NCBI GenBank assembly: GCA_018335555.1
Contig: JAGXST010000254.1
Location: forward strand, 1-32,152
DNA: 32,152 nt
Direction: 5' to 3'
Source of the DNA: Actinomycetota bacterium
GTDB taxonomy: Bacteria; Actinomycetota; Nitriliruptoria; Nitriliruptorales; Nitriliruptoraceae
The notes below the pieces were generated by a model. The model was given only the letters and a program-made list of their open reading frames with translations. It did not search any database and was not told the DNA's origin. Positions 24,969 through 31,965 of this stretch are shown in pieces. How positions within the stretch are numbered: position 1 is the stretch's first letter; the number at the start of each line of letters is the position of its first letter. Position numbers and translations under genes: made by a program.

Positions 24969-26579
24969 CTAGGCCGTCAGGGCCATGCCGTCACGCCCCG
25001 GGTCGGCCCCACCGTCCAGTCGGCCGTCCTCGGCGATCCGGATGGCGTGAACCCCACCGAAGTGGAAGCTGAGCGGGTACCGACGGAAGCGGTACCCCTG
25101 CGCTTCGAGTTCGATCTGGGTCGCCCTCGGGATCCGGTTCACGATCTCGATGATGTCGCTCGTCGCGGAGAACCGAGGTGCCGACACGGCCTGTTGGGCG
25201 TCCATGTCGAAGTCGATGACGTTGAGGATGGTCTGGAGCACCCCCATCGAGATGTAGGTGCCCCCAGGGGCGCCCACGAGCAGGGTGGGGCGTCCGTCTC
25301 TGAACACGACCGTCGGTGCCATCGCTGTGAACCGCGCCTTGCCTGGCGCGAGGGAGCCGGTCCTGCCGGGACGCGGATCGAACACCCCCATGCAGCCGTT
25401 GTAGATGAACCCGAGTCCGTCCGTCGTCACCCCTGAGGGCATCCCGAGCGAATGGGTCATGCTGACGCAGCTTCCCTCGCGGTCGACCACGCACAGGTGG
25501 GTTGTCTCCGTCTGGTTCGTCGCCCGCTGAAGCCGCGCAACATGCGTCTGGTGGCCCTGCTCAATCCTGCGCGCGGCGTCGCGGGCATGCTCGGTCGACA
25601 GCAGCCTTTCGACCGGAACGTCCACGAACCTGGGATCACCGACGTGGCGGTCCTTGTCGACGGTCGCGATCTTCATCGCCTCCGCGACTGTGCGGATGTA
25701 CTCCGGGGAGTTGTGACCCATCGCGGCGAGATCGAAATGCTCGAGGATGTTCAGCATCTCGAGGACCATCAGGCCGCCCCCTGGCGGCGGGTTGCTGGCG
25801 ATGTCATGACCTCGGTACCGGGTCCAGAGCACATCGCTGTCCTCCGGGGCACAGCCGGCAAGGTCCTCCGCGCTCAGCAGGCCGTTGTTGGCCTCCATGT
25901 CCGCGACGATGCGGGACGAGATCTCCCCGACGTACAGGTCGTCGGCGCCGACGTCGGCGATCCGGCGGAGCGTCGCAGCCATGTCCGGGTTGTGGATCAC
26001 GTCGCCGAGCGACCGTGGTAAGCCGTCATCGCCGAGGTAGGTCCGTGCCGTCGCAGGTGAACCCCGTAGGTACTCGATGTGGTCGATACGGCCGCTCGGC
26101 TCCTCCTGCTCCCAGAACCTGCGAACGTGTGGCCGGACCATCCAACCGCGATCGAGCAGCTCGATCGCCGGCTGGATGACGTCGGCCAGAGACCGGGTCC
26201 CCCACCGGGTGAGGGCGTGGTCGAAGGCTCGCAGGCTCTCGGGCGTGGCGACCGACTGGTAGCCGACCTCGTTGACTCGGCCCTCGAGGATGAAGCCGAA
26301 CCCGTCCTCGCACTCCGCGATCAGCAGGTCCTCCCACATGGTCTCGGTGGTCGCGCGCGGCGCACGGGCGTAGAAGTCCAGACACTGGTGGACGTTGCGA
26401 TCCGGGATGAAGACGTGCAACGAACCGAAGCCCGCGATGCCACACATGAACGGGTCGACAGCGGTTTGGGCGAGAGCAGTCGCGATCGCCGCATCGACGG
26501 CGTTGCCCCCGTCACGGAGAATCCCGACACCCGCTTCCACCGCTTCGGGCTGGGGTGCGCAGACCATGCCGTCAGCCAC
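24969..26579 (-). CDS. Gamma-glutamyltransferase family protein (N-terminal nucleophile hydrolase)
   Basis: The 536-residue precursor has the N-terminal GGT signature GGNAVDAAIATALAQTAVDPFMCGIAGFG and NPPPGGGLMVLEMLNIL. The processing site lies before the nucleophilic Thr near residue 357 in TETTHLCVVDREGS, followed by LAPGKARFTAMAPTVVF and GAPGGTYISMGVLQT. Such proteins cut themselves at that Thr into two subunits and then hydrolyse or transfer gamma-glutamyl groups; some relatives are cephalosporin acylases. There is no N-terminal signal peptide, unlike periplasmic GGT, which suggests cytoplasmic action on imported gamma-glutamyl compounds or glutathione derivatives. GTG 26579 has GAGGAG 8 bases upstream. 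It lies 75 bases after the flavoprotein gene on the same strand. Confidence 0.9.
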   Translation of the reverse strand: MADGMVCAPQPEAVEAGVGILRDGGNAVDAAIATALAQTAVDPFMCGIAGFGSLHVFIPDRNVHQCLDFYARAPRATTETMWEDLLIAECEDGFGFILEGRVNEVGYQSVATPESLRAFDHALTRWGTRSLADVIQPAIELLDRGWMVRPHVRRFWEQEEPSGRIDHIEYLRGSPATARTYLGDDGLPRSLGDVIHNPDMAATLRRIADVGADDLYVGEISSRIVADMEANNGLLSAEDLAGCAPEDSDVLWTRYRGHDIASNPPPGGGLMVLEMLNILEHFDLAAMGHNSPEYIRTVAEAMKIATVDKDRHVGDPRFVDVPVERLLSTEHARDAARRIEQGHQTHVARLQRATNQTETTHLCVVDREGSCVSMTHSLGMPSGVTTDGLGFIYNGCMGVFDPRPGRTGSLAPGKARFTAMAPTVVFRDGRPTLLVGAPGGTYISMGVLQTILNVIDFDMDAQQAVSAPRFSATSDIIEIVNRIPRATQIELEAQGYRFRRYPLSFHFGGVHAIRIAEDGRLDGGADPGRDGMALTA

Positions 26580-26611
26580 GTTGCTCGCTCCTCTGCACGG
26601 GGTTCGGACGC

Positions 26612-26632
26612 ACGTTCGACGCCACGGAACGT
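26612..26632. promoter_or_regulatory. Inverted repeat ACGTTC-N9-GAACGT before the gamma-glutamyltransferase gene
   Basis: Perfect 6-bp arms separated by 9 bases lie in the 75-base gap between two leftward genes, 33 bases upstream of the downstream start. It could be an operator for the second gene or a weak terminator of the first. Confidence 0.35.
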
Positions 26633-26654
26633 TCGTGTGGACCGGCCGCTCTGG

Positions 26655-29090
26655 TCACAGGTGCAGGCGCGAGCGGGTGGCGTAGAAGGAGCGTAGGGAG
26701 GCCGTTGCTGGAATCCGCTCCAGGGCGACCTCGATCTCCCAAGTCCCGTTGCCGACGTAGTCCGTGTCGATCTCCTGTTCGTCCACGACGTAGCCCATGG
26801 CCAGTGGGCGGCGCTCCGTGTAGCTCCACATCCCCGAGGAGGTTCGACCGATCAGGACCCCGTCGCGAAAGATGGGTTCGTCGTGGTACAAGAGCCGATC
26901 CGGATCCTCCAGGCGGAACTGCACCAGCCGCTTGGTCAGGGGACGGCCGCGCTGTGCTTCGAGCGCACCACGTCCGATGAAGTCGACGGAACCGTCCATG
27001 TCCACCGCGAAGCCCAGACCCGCTTCGAGCGGTGTGTCCTCGACGGTGAGGTCATGACCCCAGTGGCGGTAGCCGGCTTCGAGCCGTAGCGAGTTCATCG
27101 CGTGGAATCCCGCGAGGGCGAGCCCGTGAGGGGAACCGGCATCGACGACCGCGTCGTGGACTGTCAGCGCGGCCTCCCACGGGACGTACAACTCCCAGCC
27201 GAGCTCACCGACGTAGCTCATCCGAAGTGCGAGGGTCTCCACACCGGCGAGGTCGATGCGCTGTGACGTACCGAACGGGAAGGCATCGTTGCTGAGGTCC
27301 GCGGTGGTGAGGCCCGTGAGCAGGGCCCTCGACCGGGGTCCCATCACGCCGAGGACGGCGAACCGTGCCGTGACGTCGTCGATCCGGACGTCGTACGGCC
27401 GAGCGTGACGGTGCAGCCAGGCCAGGTCGCGGGTCCTGGTGGCAGCCGCGGTGACGACGAGGAAGTCGTGCTCGCCGAGGCGGGTGATGGTGAGGTCGGC
27501 CTCGATCCCTGCCCGTCCGTTCAGCCACTGCGTGTAGACGACCTTGCCCTGGGGAACGTCGATCGCGTTCGCGCTCACGCGATCGAGCAGCGACAGCGCG
27601 TCGGGTCCGGACACCGCGATCTTCGCGAAGGAACTCTGGTCGAACAGGCCCACCGCGTTGCGGACAGCCTCGCACTCGACCCCGACGGCGTCGAACCAGT
27701 TCTGCTTGCCGTACGAGTACCGGTAGACCCGCTCCTGCCCGGGACGGGCGAACCAGTTGGGCCGCTCCCATCCCGCGACGCTGCCGAAGACCGCACCGGA
27801 CGACTCCAATCGGTCGTGCAGTGGGGAGGTGAAGACGTTGCGTGCTGTCTCGTACTGACGGAAGGGCCAGTGCATCGCGTAGAGCAGCCCAAGACTCTCC
27901 GGGATCCGTTCGCGTAGGAAGTCCTCGTTCGACTCGAACGAAAATGTGCGTCGGATGTCGACCGGCCACAGATCCATCGGGGCTTGACCATCCACGATCC
28001 AGTCGGCGAGGACGGCACCGACGCCGCCAGCGGACTGGATGCCGACCGAGTTGAAGCCGGCAGCGACGAAACAGCCCTCGAGTTCGGGGACCTCGCCGAG
28101 GTGGTAGAGCCCGTCGGGGGTGAAGGCCTCCGGTCCGTTGAAGAACAGTTGGATCCCCGCCTCCTCCAGCGCGGGGACTCGGTTGATGGCCTGCGCGAAT
28201 ACCGGTGCGATGTGCTCCCAGTCCTCGGGCAGGGAGCGGAAGGAGAAGTCCCGGGGGATCGGGTCGGTCCTCCACAGCTTCCCGCGGGGTTCGAAGAACC
28301 CCACCATCAGCTTGCCTCCCTCCTCCTTGATGTAGGTGTGCGCCCCCTGGTCCCGCACGGTGGGCATACCGGCTCCGACCCCGTCAAGGGGTTCCGTGAC
28401 CAGGTAGAAATGCTCGCAGGCCTGCAGCGGCACGTTGATGTCCGCCTGCTCCGCTAGGTGTCGAGTCCACATCCCTGAGCAGAGCACGACAGTCTCGGCC
28501 TCGATGGCACCGAACTCGGTCTCGACCCCCGCGATGCGTTCCCCATCGCGGCGCAGCTTCGTGACCTCGACTCCCTCGAGGATGCGGACCCCCCTCTGCT
28601 GGGCGCCTTTCGCCAGCGCCATGGTGGTATCCACCGGGCTTGTCTGGCCGTCCCGGGGGAGGTATGCGGCGCCGACGAGGTCGTCCGTGCGCAACAGCGG
28701 CCAGAGCTCACTGAGCTCGTCCATCTCGAGCACACGGGCCTCGATCCCCAGGGTGCTGGCCATCGACAGACCGCGGAGGATCTCCTCCCAGCGCTCTCCG
28801 TCGGTGGCGACCGAGATCGATCCGGACGTGCGGTAGCCCGTGGCCTGCCCCGTCTCCGCTTCGAGAGTTTCGAACAGCCGGGCGGAGTAGGTCGCGAGCT
28901 TTGTCAGGCTGTGGTGGGACTTGAGCTGCGAGACAAGGCCAGCCGCGTGCCACGTCGTCCCTCCCGTGAGCTCGCCCTGTTCCAACACGACGACATCTGT
29001 GGTGTCGCGGCGAGCGAGGTGGTAGGCGACGCTGCAGCCGACAATGCCACCACCCACGATGACGACCTGTGCGCGGTCGGGAATCTCCAT
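26655..29090 (-). CDS. Dimethylglycine/sarcosine dehydrogenase-like flavoprotein with GcvT domain
   Basis: The 811-residue product fuses a DAO flavin domain to a folate-binding aminomethyltransferase domain. It begins RAQVVIVGGGIVGCSVAYHLARR. GGTTWHAAGL places His48 where dimethylglycine dehydrogenase binds FAD covalently. EAFTPDGLYHLGEVPELEGCFVAAGFNSVGIQSAGGVG is the flavin-domain end, then the FAO_M linker (RRTFSFESNEDFLRERIPESLGLLYAMHWP). The GcvT part has GLFDQSSFAKIAVSGPDALSLLDRVSAN, FAVLGVMGPRSRALL and ALAGFHAMNSLRLEAGYRHWGHDL. Family enzymes oxidatively demethylate N-methylated glycine derivatives and hand formaldehyde equivalents to tetrahydrofolate. ATG 29090 follows GGAGGG. It is likely cytoplasmic. 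Substrates could be dimethylglycine, sarcosine or another N-methyl amino acid. Confidence 0.9.
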   Translation of the reverse strand: MEIPDRAQVVIVGGGIVGCSVAYHLARRDTTDVVVLEQGELTGGTTWHAAGLVSQLKSHHSLTKLATYSARLFETLEAETGQATGYRTSGSISVATDGERWEEILRGLSMASTLGIEARVLEMDELSELWPLLRTDDLVGAAYLPRDGQTSPVDTTMALAKGAQQRGVRILEGVEVTKLRRDGERIAGVETEFGAIEAETVVLCSGMWTRHLAEQADINVPLQACEHFYLVTEPLDGVGAGMPTVRDQGAHTYIKEEGGKLMVGFFEPRGKLWRTDPIPRDFSFRSLPEDWEHIAPVFAQAINRVPALEEAGIQLFFNGPEAFTPDGLYHLGEVPELEGCFVAAGFNSVGIQSAGGVGAVLADWIVDGQAPMDLWPVDIRRTFSFESNEDFLRERIPESLGLLYAMHWPFRQYETARNVFTSPLHDRLESSGAVFGSVAGWERPNWFARPGQERVYRYSYGKQNWFDAVGVECEAVRNAVGLFDQSSFAKIAVSGPDALSLLDRVSANAIDVPQGKVVYTQWLNGRAGIEADLTITRLGEHDFLVVTAAATRTRDLAWLHRHARPYDVRIDDVTARFAVLGVMGPRSRALLTGLTTADLSNDAFPFGTSQRIDLAGVETLALRMSYVGELGWELYVPWEAALTVHDAVVDAGSPHGLALAGFHAMNSLRLEAGYRHWGHDLTVEDTPLEAGLGFAVDMDGSVDFIGRGALEAQRGRPLTKRLVQFRLEDPDRLLYHDEPIFRDGVLIGRTSSGMWSYTERRPLAMGYVVDEQEIDTDYVGNGTWEIEVALERIPATASLRSFYATRSRLHL

Positions 29091-29260
29091 CCGGCCCTCC
29101 CTCTCCGAGTTTGGGGCGGAAAGCGGGCCCAGGCCCGTGATCGCCAGTCCAGAGTCCGGCCATACTAGGAGCCTGGACGCCGGTAGGTGTCGACTGCGAC
29201 GCTCTCCCTCGGCGGGTTCGAGGCTAGGGTCGATGGCATGGGAATTGACAGGAGCGGCAG

Positions 29261-29938
29261 ATGCGGACCAGGGGATCGCCACCTTCGGAACTCGAAGGTC
29301 CGCTCGAACTCGATCCGACGGACTGGTCGTCACGCGACGTCTACCACCTGATGACGGGGCTCGTCGTTCCGCGCCCGATCGCCTGGGTGTCGACGGTCGA
29401 CGAAGACGGAGTCTGCAATCTCGCCCCCTACTCGTACTTCAACATCGTGGCGAGCGACCCACCGCACGTCGTGTTCAGTTCGGTGGGGGAGAAGGACACG
29501 CTGCGAAACGTGCGCAGCACGGGCGAGTGCGTGATCAACATCGTCACCATGGATCTCGTGGAACGCATGGTCTTCACCGCGACCGACTTCCCCGAGGACG
29601 AGGACGAGTTCTCGTGGGCAGAGCTCGAGCAGGCGCCCTCCCGCAGGGTGCGGCCGCCGCGGGTCGCTGCGGCTGCGGCCCACCTCGAGTGCGCGGTGCG
29701 ATCCATCGTCCCGGTCGGCAACGGCAGCATCGTTGTTGCCGAAGTGGTGCATCTGCATGCCTCGGAGCGAGTCTGGTCGAATGGCCGGATCGATCCGGAG
29801 CTGCTCGATCCCGTCTGCCGTCTGGGCGGTTCCAGCTATGCCTCGCTCGGACACGTATTCAAGCTTTCATGGCCGTCGTGGGCGCACGATGTCGCGGGCA
29901 CCCGACCGGGGGAAGTCGTGCCCCGACGGGCCCTCTGA
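29261..29938 (+). CDS. Flavin reductase-like domain protein (DIM6/NTAB family)
   Basis: The 225-residue product has the split-barrel FMN-binding core: LMTGLVVPRPIAWVSTVDEDGVCNLAPYSYFNIVASDPPHVVFSSV at about residues 30-75, then KDTLRNVRSTGECVINIV, and VEVVHLHASERV-like strands towards the end. Family members bind FMN and reduce flavins or act as flavoproteins of unknown substrate. The ATG at 29261 has AGGAGC 5 bases upstream. The gene is divergent from the dimethylglycine dehydrogenase-like gene with a 170-base gap that must hold both promoters; TAGTAT on the reverse strand near 29165 is a possible -10 for the leftward one. It is the last ordinary chromosomal gene before the presumed integrated element. 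Confidence 0.85.
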   Translation: MRTRGSPPSELEGPLELDPTDWSSRDVYHLMTGLVVPRPIAWVSTVDEDGVCNLAPYSYFNIVASDPPHVVFSSVGEKDTLRNVRSTGECVINIVTMDLVERMVFTATDFPEDEDEFSWAELEQAPSRRVRPPRVAAAAAHLECAVRSIVPVGNGSIVVAEVVHLHASERVWSNGRIDPELLDPVCRLGGSSYASLGHVFKLSWPSWAHDVAGTRPGEVVPRRAL

Positions 29939-30030
29939 ACGTCGACGGCTGGCCAGGTCGATTGGCTTCGTTGGGGCGGCGGCGGGCACGCCAGCTGGGA
30001 GCGCACCGAGAATGCGCCGCCCGAAATGAA

Positions 30031-30067
30031 GAATTCGGGCTCCCAGGTACTTCGGAAGCCCGAATTC
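30031..30067 (-). terminator. 11-bp hairpin behind the tRNA-Phe 3' half
   Basis: GAATTCGGGCT (30031-30041) is perfectly inverted at 30057-30067. On the reverse strand it begins 2 bases after the CCA of the tRNA fragment, the normal place for a tRNA terminator. On the forward strand it could also end the flavin-reductase transcript 92 bases downstream of that stop. Confidence 0.6.
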
Positions 30068-30069
30068 GG

Positions 30070-30114
30070 TGGTGGTCAGGGGCGGGGTCGAACCGCCGAC
30101 ACCACGATTTTCAG
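30070..30114 (-). repeat. 3' half of a tRNA-Phe(GAA) gene: probable attachment site of an integrated element
   Basis: Read on the reverse strand, this 45-base stretch has anticodon loop CTGAAAA (anticodon GAA, complement of 30110-30112) and anticodon-stem 3' strand TCGTG. The variable loop is GTGTC and the T-arm is GGCGG-TTCGACC-CCGCC. The acceptor strand CCTGACC, the discriminator A and an encoded CCA follow. A matching 5' half (acceptor GGTCAGG, D-arm, 5' anticodon strand) is absent beyond 30114; the bases there pair poorly. This is the pattern left when a tyrosine integrase recombines at the anticodon loop. The original 3' end stays at one edge and the rebuilt tRNA lies at the other edge. 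Confidence 0.75.
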
Positions 30115-30187
30115 GTGCGGGCAACGCCCGAAACCTGGCGAAATCCGGCGTCTCTGGGCTGTCCAGGTCGCCCCAGCGCACCCGCCC

Positions 30188-30215
30188 TTGTCACGATTTG
30201 TCACGTCTTGTCATG
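30188..30215 (+). repeat. Three TTGTCAyG direct repeats at exact 10-bp spacing
   Basis: TTGTCACG at 30188, TTGTCACG at 30198 and TTGTCATG at 30208 lie on one face of the helix, 74 bases inside the tRNA fragment. This resembles arm-type binding sites of a tyrosine integrase or its excisionase. The surrounding 30115-30442 stretch shows no gene I can support. Confidence 0.55.
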
Positions 30216-30442
30216 CCCAGCGCGATGCAATCGGTCCGGAGACGATGCGAGCAGAGGGTTACTGGGAGGAGCTCGCCGCCGGCCCAATGATTGGCCTACC
30301 CCATACGGCTCGTGGCGGGTTCCCCACCTGGTCATACCGGCGGTTCGTTACATGTTGGTCCCCTGACCTCAGGAACCGGGGCGGAAGAACGCTGGAAGGC
30401 GTGTTGTGCAGGTTGACTCCTGCCCAGCGGTCGAGAGGCGCT

Positions 30443-30471
30443 CCGGCCGCGCGAGCAGAGAGCGCGGCCGG
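30443..30471 (-). terminator. 10-bp GC-rich hairpin directly after the small membrane-protein gene
   Basis: CCGGCCGCGC (30443-30452) and GCGCGGCCGG (30462-30471) are perfect inverted arms with a 9-base loop, abutting the stop codon at 30472-30474 on the reverse strand. It probably ends the leftward hypothetical-gene transcript. Confidence 0.65.
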
Positions 30472-30816
30472 TCACTGTCTCGGCTCGCATTCGATCCGGC
30501 CGATCACGCCCTCACCCCCAACGTCTCGGCACTCCTCGCCCGGCTGGACCATCAGCATGACGGCCATGATGCCGATGGCCGCGACCGCGAACGCGGTGAT
30601 GAGTCGACGGACACCGCGTCTTGTCTCCGCCTCCGAGGTCCGCCACCTCCAGGCCGCTCCGGCGATCACCAGAATCGGCGCGGCCACAATCAATCCGAAA
30701 GCGGCAAGATCGAAGATGATGGCTAGCAGGCCGAGTAACGCGGAAACCGCAACTCCCCAGAGCCCGCCTTCCGCTGCCGCAATGAGCCGGCTCAACTTGG
30801 AGTCTGATGGTGGCAT
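30472..30816 (-). CDS. Small hypothetical membrane protein
   Basis: The 114-residue product is not recognised. It shows three hydrophobic stretches at about residues 19-35, 38-55 and 72-90, an arginine-rich loop between the second and third (RWRTSEAETRRGVRR), and a polar tail with cysteines 96 and 110. ATG 30816 is chosen because AGAGAGG lies a little upstream on the reverse strand. The gene follows the unknown gene at 30834 with a 17-base gap, so the two are probably co-transcribed. Base composition is visibly less GC-rich than the catabolic region, in line with a transferred segment. Two or three membrane passes are likely; function unknown. Confidence 0.55.
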   Translation of the reverse strand: MPPSDSKLSRLIAAAEGGLWGVAVSALLGLLAIIFDLAAFGLIVAAPILVIAGAAWRWRTSEAETRRGVRRLITAFAVAAIGIMAVMLMVQPGEECRDVGGEGVIGRIECEPRQ

Positions 30817-30833
30817 CGGAGAGTGTGCCTCTC

Positions 30834-31406
30834 TCAGGGGATAAAGACGTATCCCTGGATGGGTGCGCACAGGCCAAGGTTGAGGATGTCGGCCAAACAG
30901 ACAGCCATCGCGTTGCTCGGGGGCACATAGGCGTAGAACGATCCGGGTGTAAGGTATCGTGACGGACTACTCCCGCTTCCTCCCGGCACACCAAGGTCGT
31001 TCGCATATGCCCACGTATATGCCTCGTGAGCCAGGAATGGATCATGACTCAGCTGGAACGCCAGCGAGCCGTCTCGCTCCCAGTAGCGGCCGGCACCCAT
31101 CGCGAATCTAGCCCCGGCGTGATCCATCAACCTCTGCGTCACCGTCGCCAGTGAACCAGGGAACTCGCAGAACGGATCGGCCGTGTCGTTGCTGAATGTT
31201 TGCCCGACTCGACCGACAGACCCGTTGTTGCCGCCAAGCGAGTAGTGGACTCCCCCCGCGCCGTGCATCGCGCCCGTGCCGGCGTTCCGTACACGCGTTG
31301 TCAGATCAATCTCGGGAACCCCGGTGGAGACCCTCACACTTCGCACACGAACCGTGTCGTCGACGCGTTCCCCGTAAGCCGGGTCTTCCCCACTGAAGTG
31401 GGTCAC
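30834..31406 (-). pseudogene. Hypothetical protein gene, 5' end apparently replaced by insertion-sequence end
   Basis: The frame encodes 190 residues from a GTG at 31406 that overlaps the stop of the truncated transposase (GTGA). The first eight or nine codons lie in what looks like the end of the insertion sequence (31381 to about 31405). The native N-terminus is therefore probably lost and the present start is borrowed. The rest is Gly/Ser/aromatic-rich (GAGGVHYSLGGNNGS, GAGRYWERDGSLAFQLSHD, AHEAYTWAYANDLG) and ends in a hydrophobic ILNLGLCAPIQGYVFIP with two late cysteines. I recognise no family. With the following membrane-protein gene it forms a two-gene leftward unit within the presumed element. 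Confidence 0.45.
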
Positions 31407-31906
31407 GCCGCGGTGGTGAAGCTGTAGGACCTGATCCTCGTGGTGGTCGGGACCCTACGTGGCTGGCCGGCGTGGAGGCGGATCCGGGCCGCGTAGTTGC
31501 CGCAGTTGCGAAAGCCGCGGGCGGCCCGGCGGATCGACTTGATCTTGACGTTGGCGGACTCGGTCGGTGCGTTGGAGGCGCGGGTGTCGAAGAACGCGAG
31601 CACCTCGTCTTGCCAGGTGTCGATGGTCTTGGCGAGCCGGAGCACTTCGTCGACCTCGACCTCGACGGCCCACTCGTAGAAGGCCACGAGGCGGCGGTGG
31701 GCGGTGCCGCGATCGGGTGCCTGATACATCCGCCGGAGCAGGTCGACCGCGATCCAGGCGGCCGCGACCTCGTCATCGGTGTCCGCAGCACGCAGCCGGT
31801 CGAAGATCTTGGCGAGCACCGTGTCGTCTAGCCGTTCCTGGCCGACCCGCAGGACCCGTCGGAGCTTGAACAGCGGATCGTCTTTGTGGCCGCGGTGTTT
31901 GATATG
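31403..31906 (-). pseudogene. ISL3-family transposase, C-terminal remnant
   Basis: The reverse frame runs HRGHKDDPLFKLRRVL, RVGQERLDDTVLAKIFDRL, then TWQDEVLAFFDTRASNAPTESANVKIKSIRRAARGFRNCGNYAARIRLHAG. This last part is the C-terminal signature of ISL3-type DDE transposases (SNAxTExxNxxIKxxxRxAxGFRN). Only the last 168 or so residues are present. Upstream of about 31906 the frame stays open to near 31970, but the sequence no longer resembles the family, and the zinc-finger and first catalytic aspartates are missing. A start at GTG 31819 is possible but would not give an active enzyme. The probable outer end of the insertion sequence is near 31381 (GGGTCTTCCCCACTGAAG). This is a decayed insertion sequence beside the integrase gene. 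Confidence 0.78.
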
Positions 31907-31965
31907 CGGGTGATCCTGCTCCGGCCGGGGTTCAGTCTTGCTGGAGGTGGCACGAGGAGCGCCTG

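Noticed and set aside
29245-29250. TTGACA as -35 box for the flavin-reductase-like gene
   Set aside because: It lies 11 bases before the start codon and runs into the ribosome binding site, leaving no room for a -10 and a leader.
30070-30150. Intact tRNA-Phe gene
   Set aside because: Only the 3' half is present. Beyond 30114 no acceptor 5' strand GGTCAGG or D-arm is found and the anticodon stem would have mismatches.
30188-30215. CRISPR array
   Set aside because: The repeats are only 8 bases with 2-base gaps, three copies, and no cas genes are near.
30026-30844. Rightward open frame of 272 codons beginning in the hairpin
   Set aside because: It reads through the tRNA fragment, giving the GRGRTADTTIF string that is a frequent false translation of tRNA ends, and then runs antisense to the better supported leftward membrane-protein gene.
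30834-31406. RHS/polymorphic toxin C-terminal fragment
   Set aside because: The Gly/Tyr-rich look and SRYLTPG recall RHS ends, but the DPxG core signature and YD repeats are missing.
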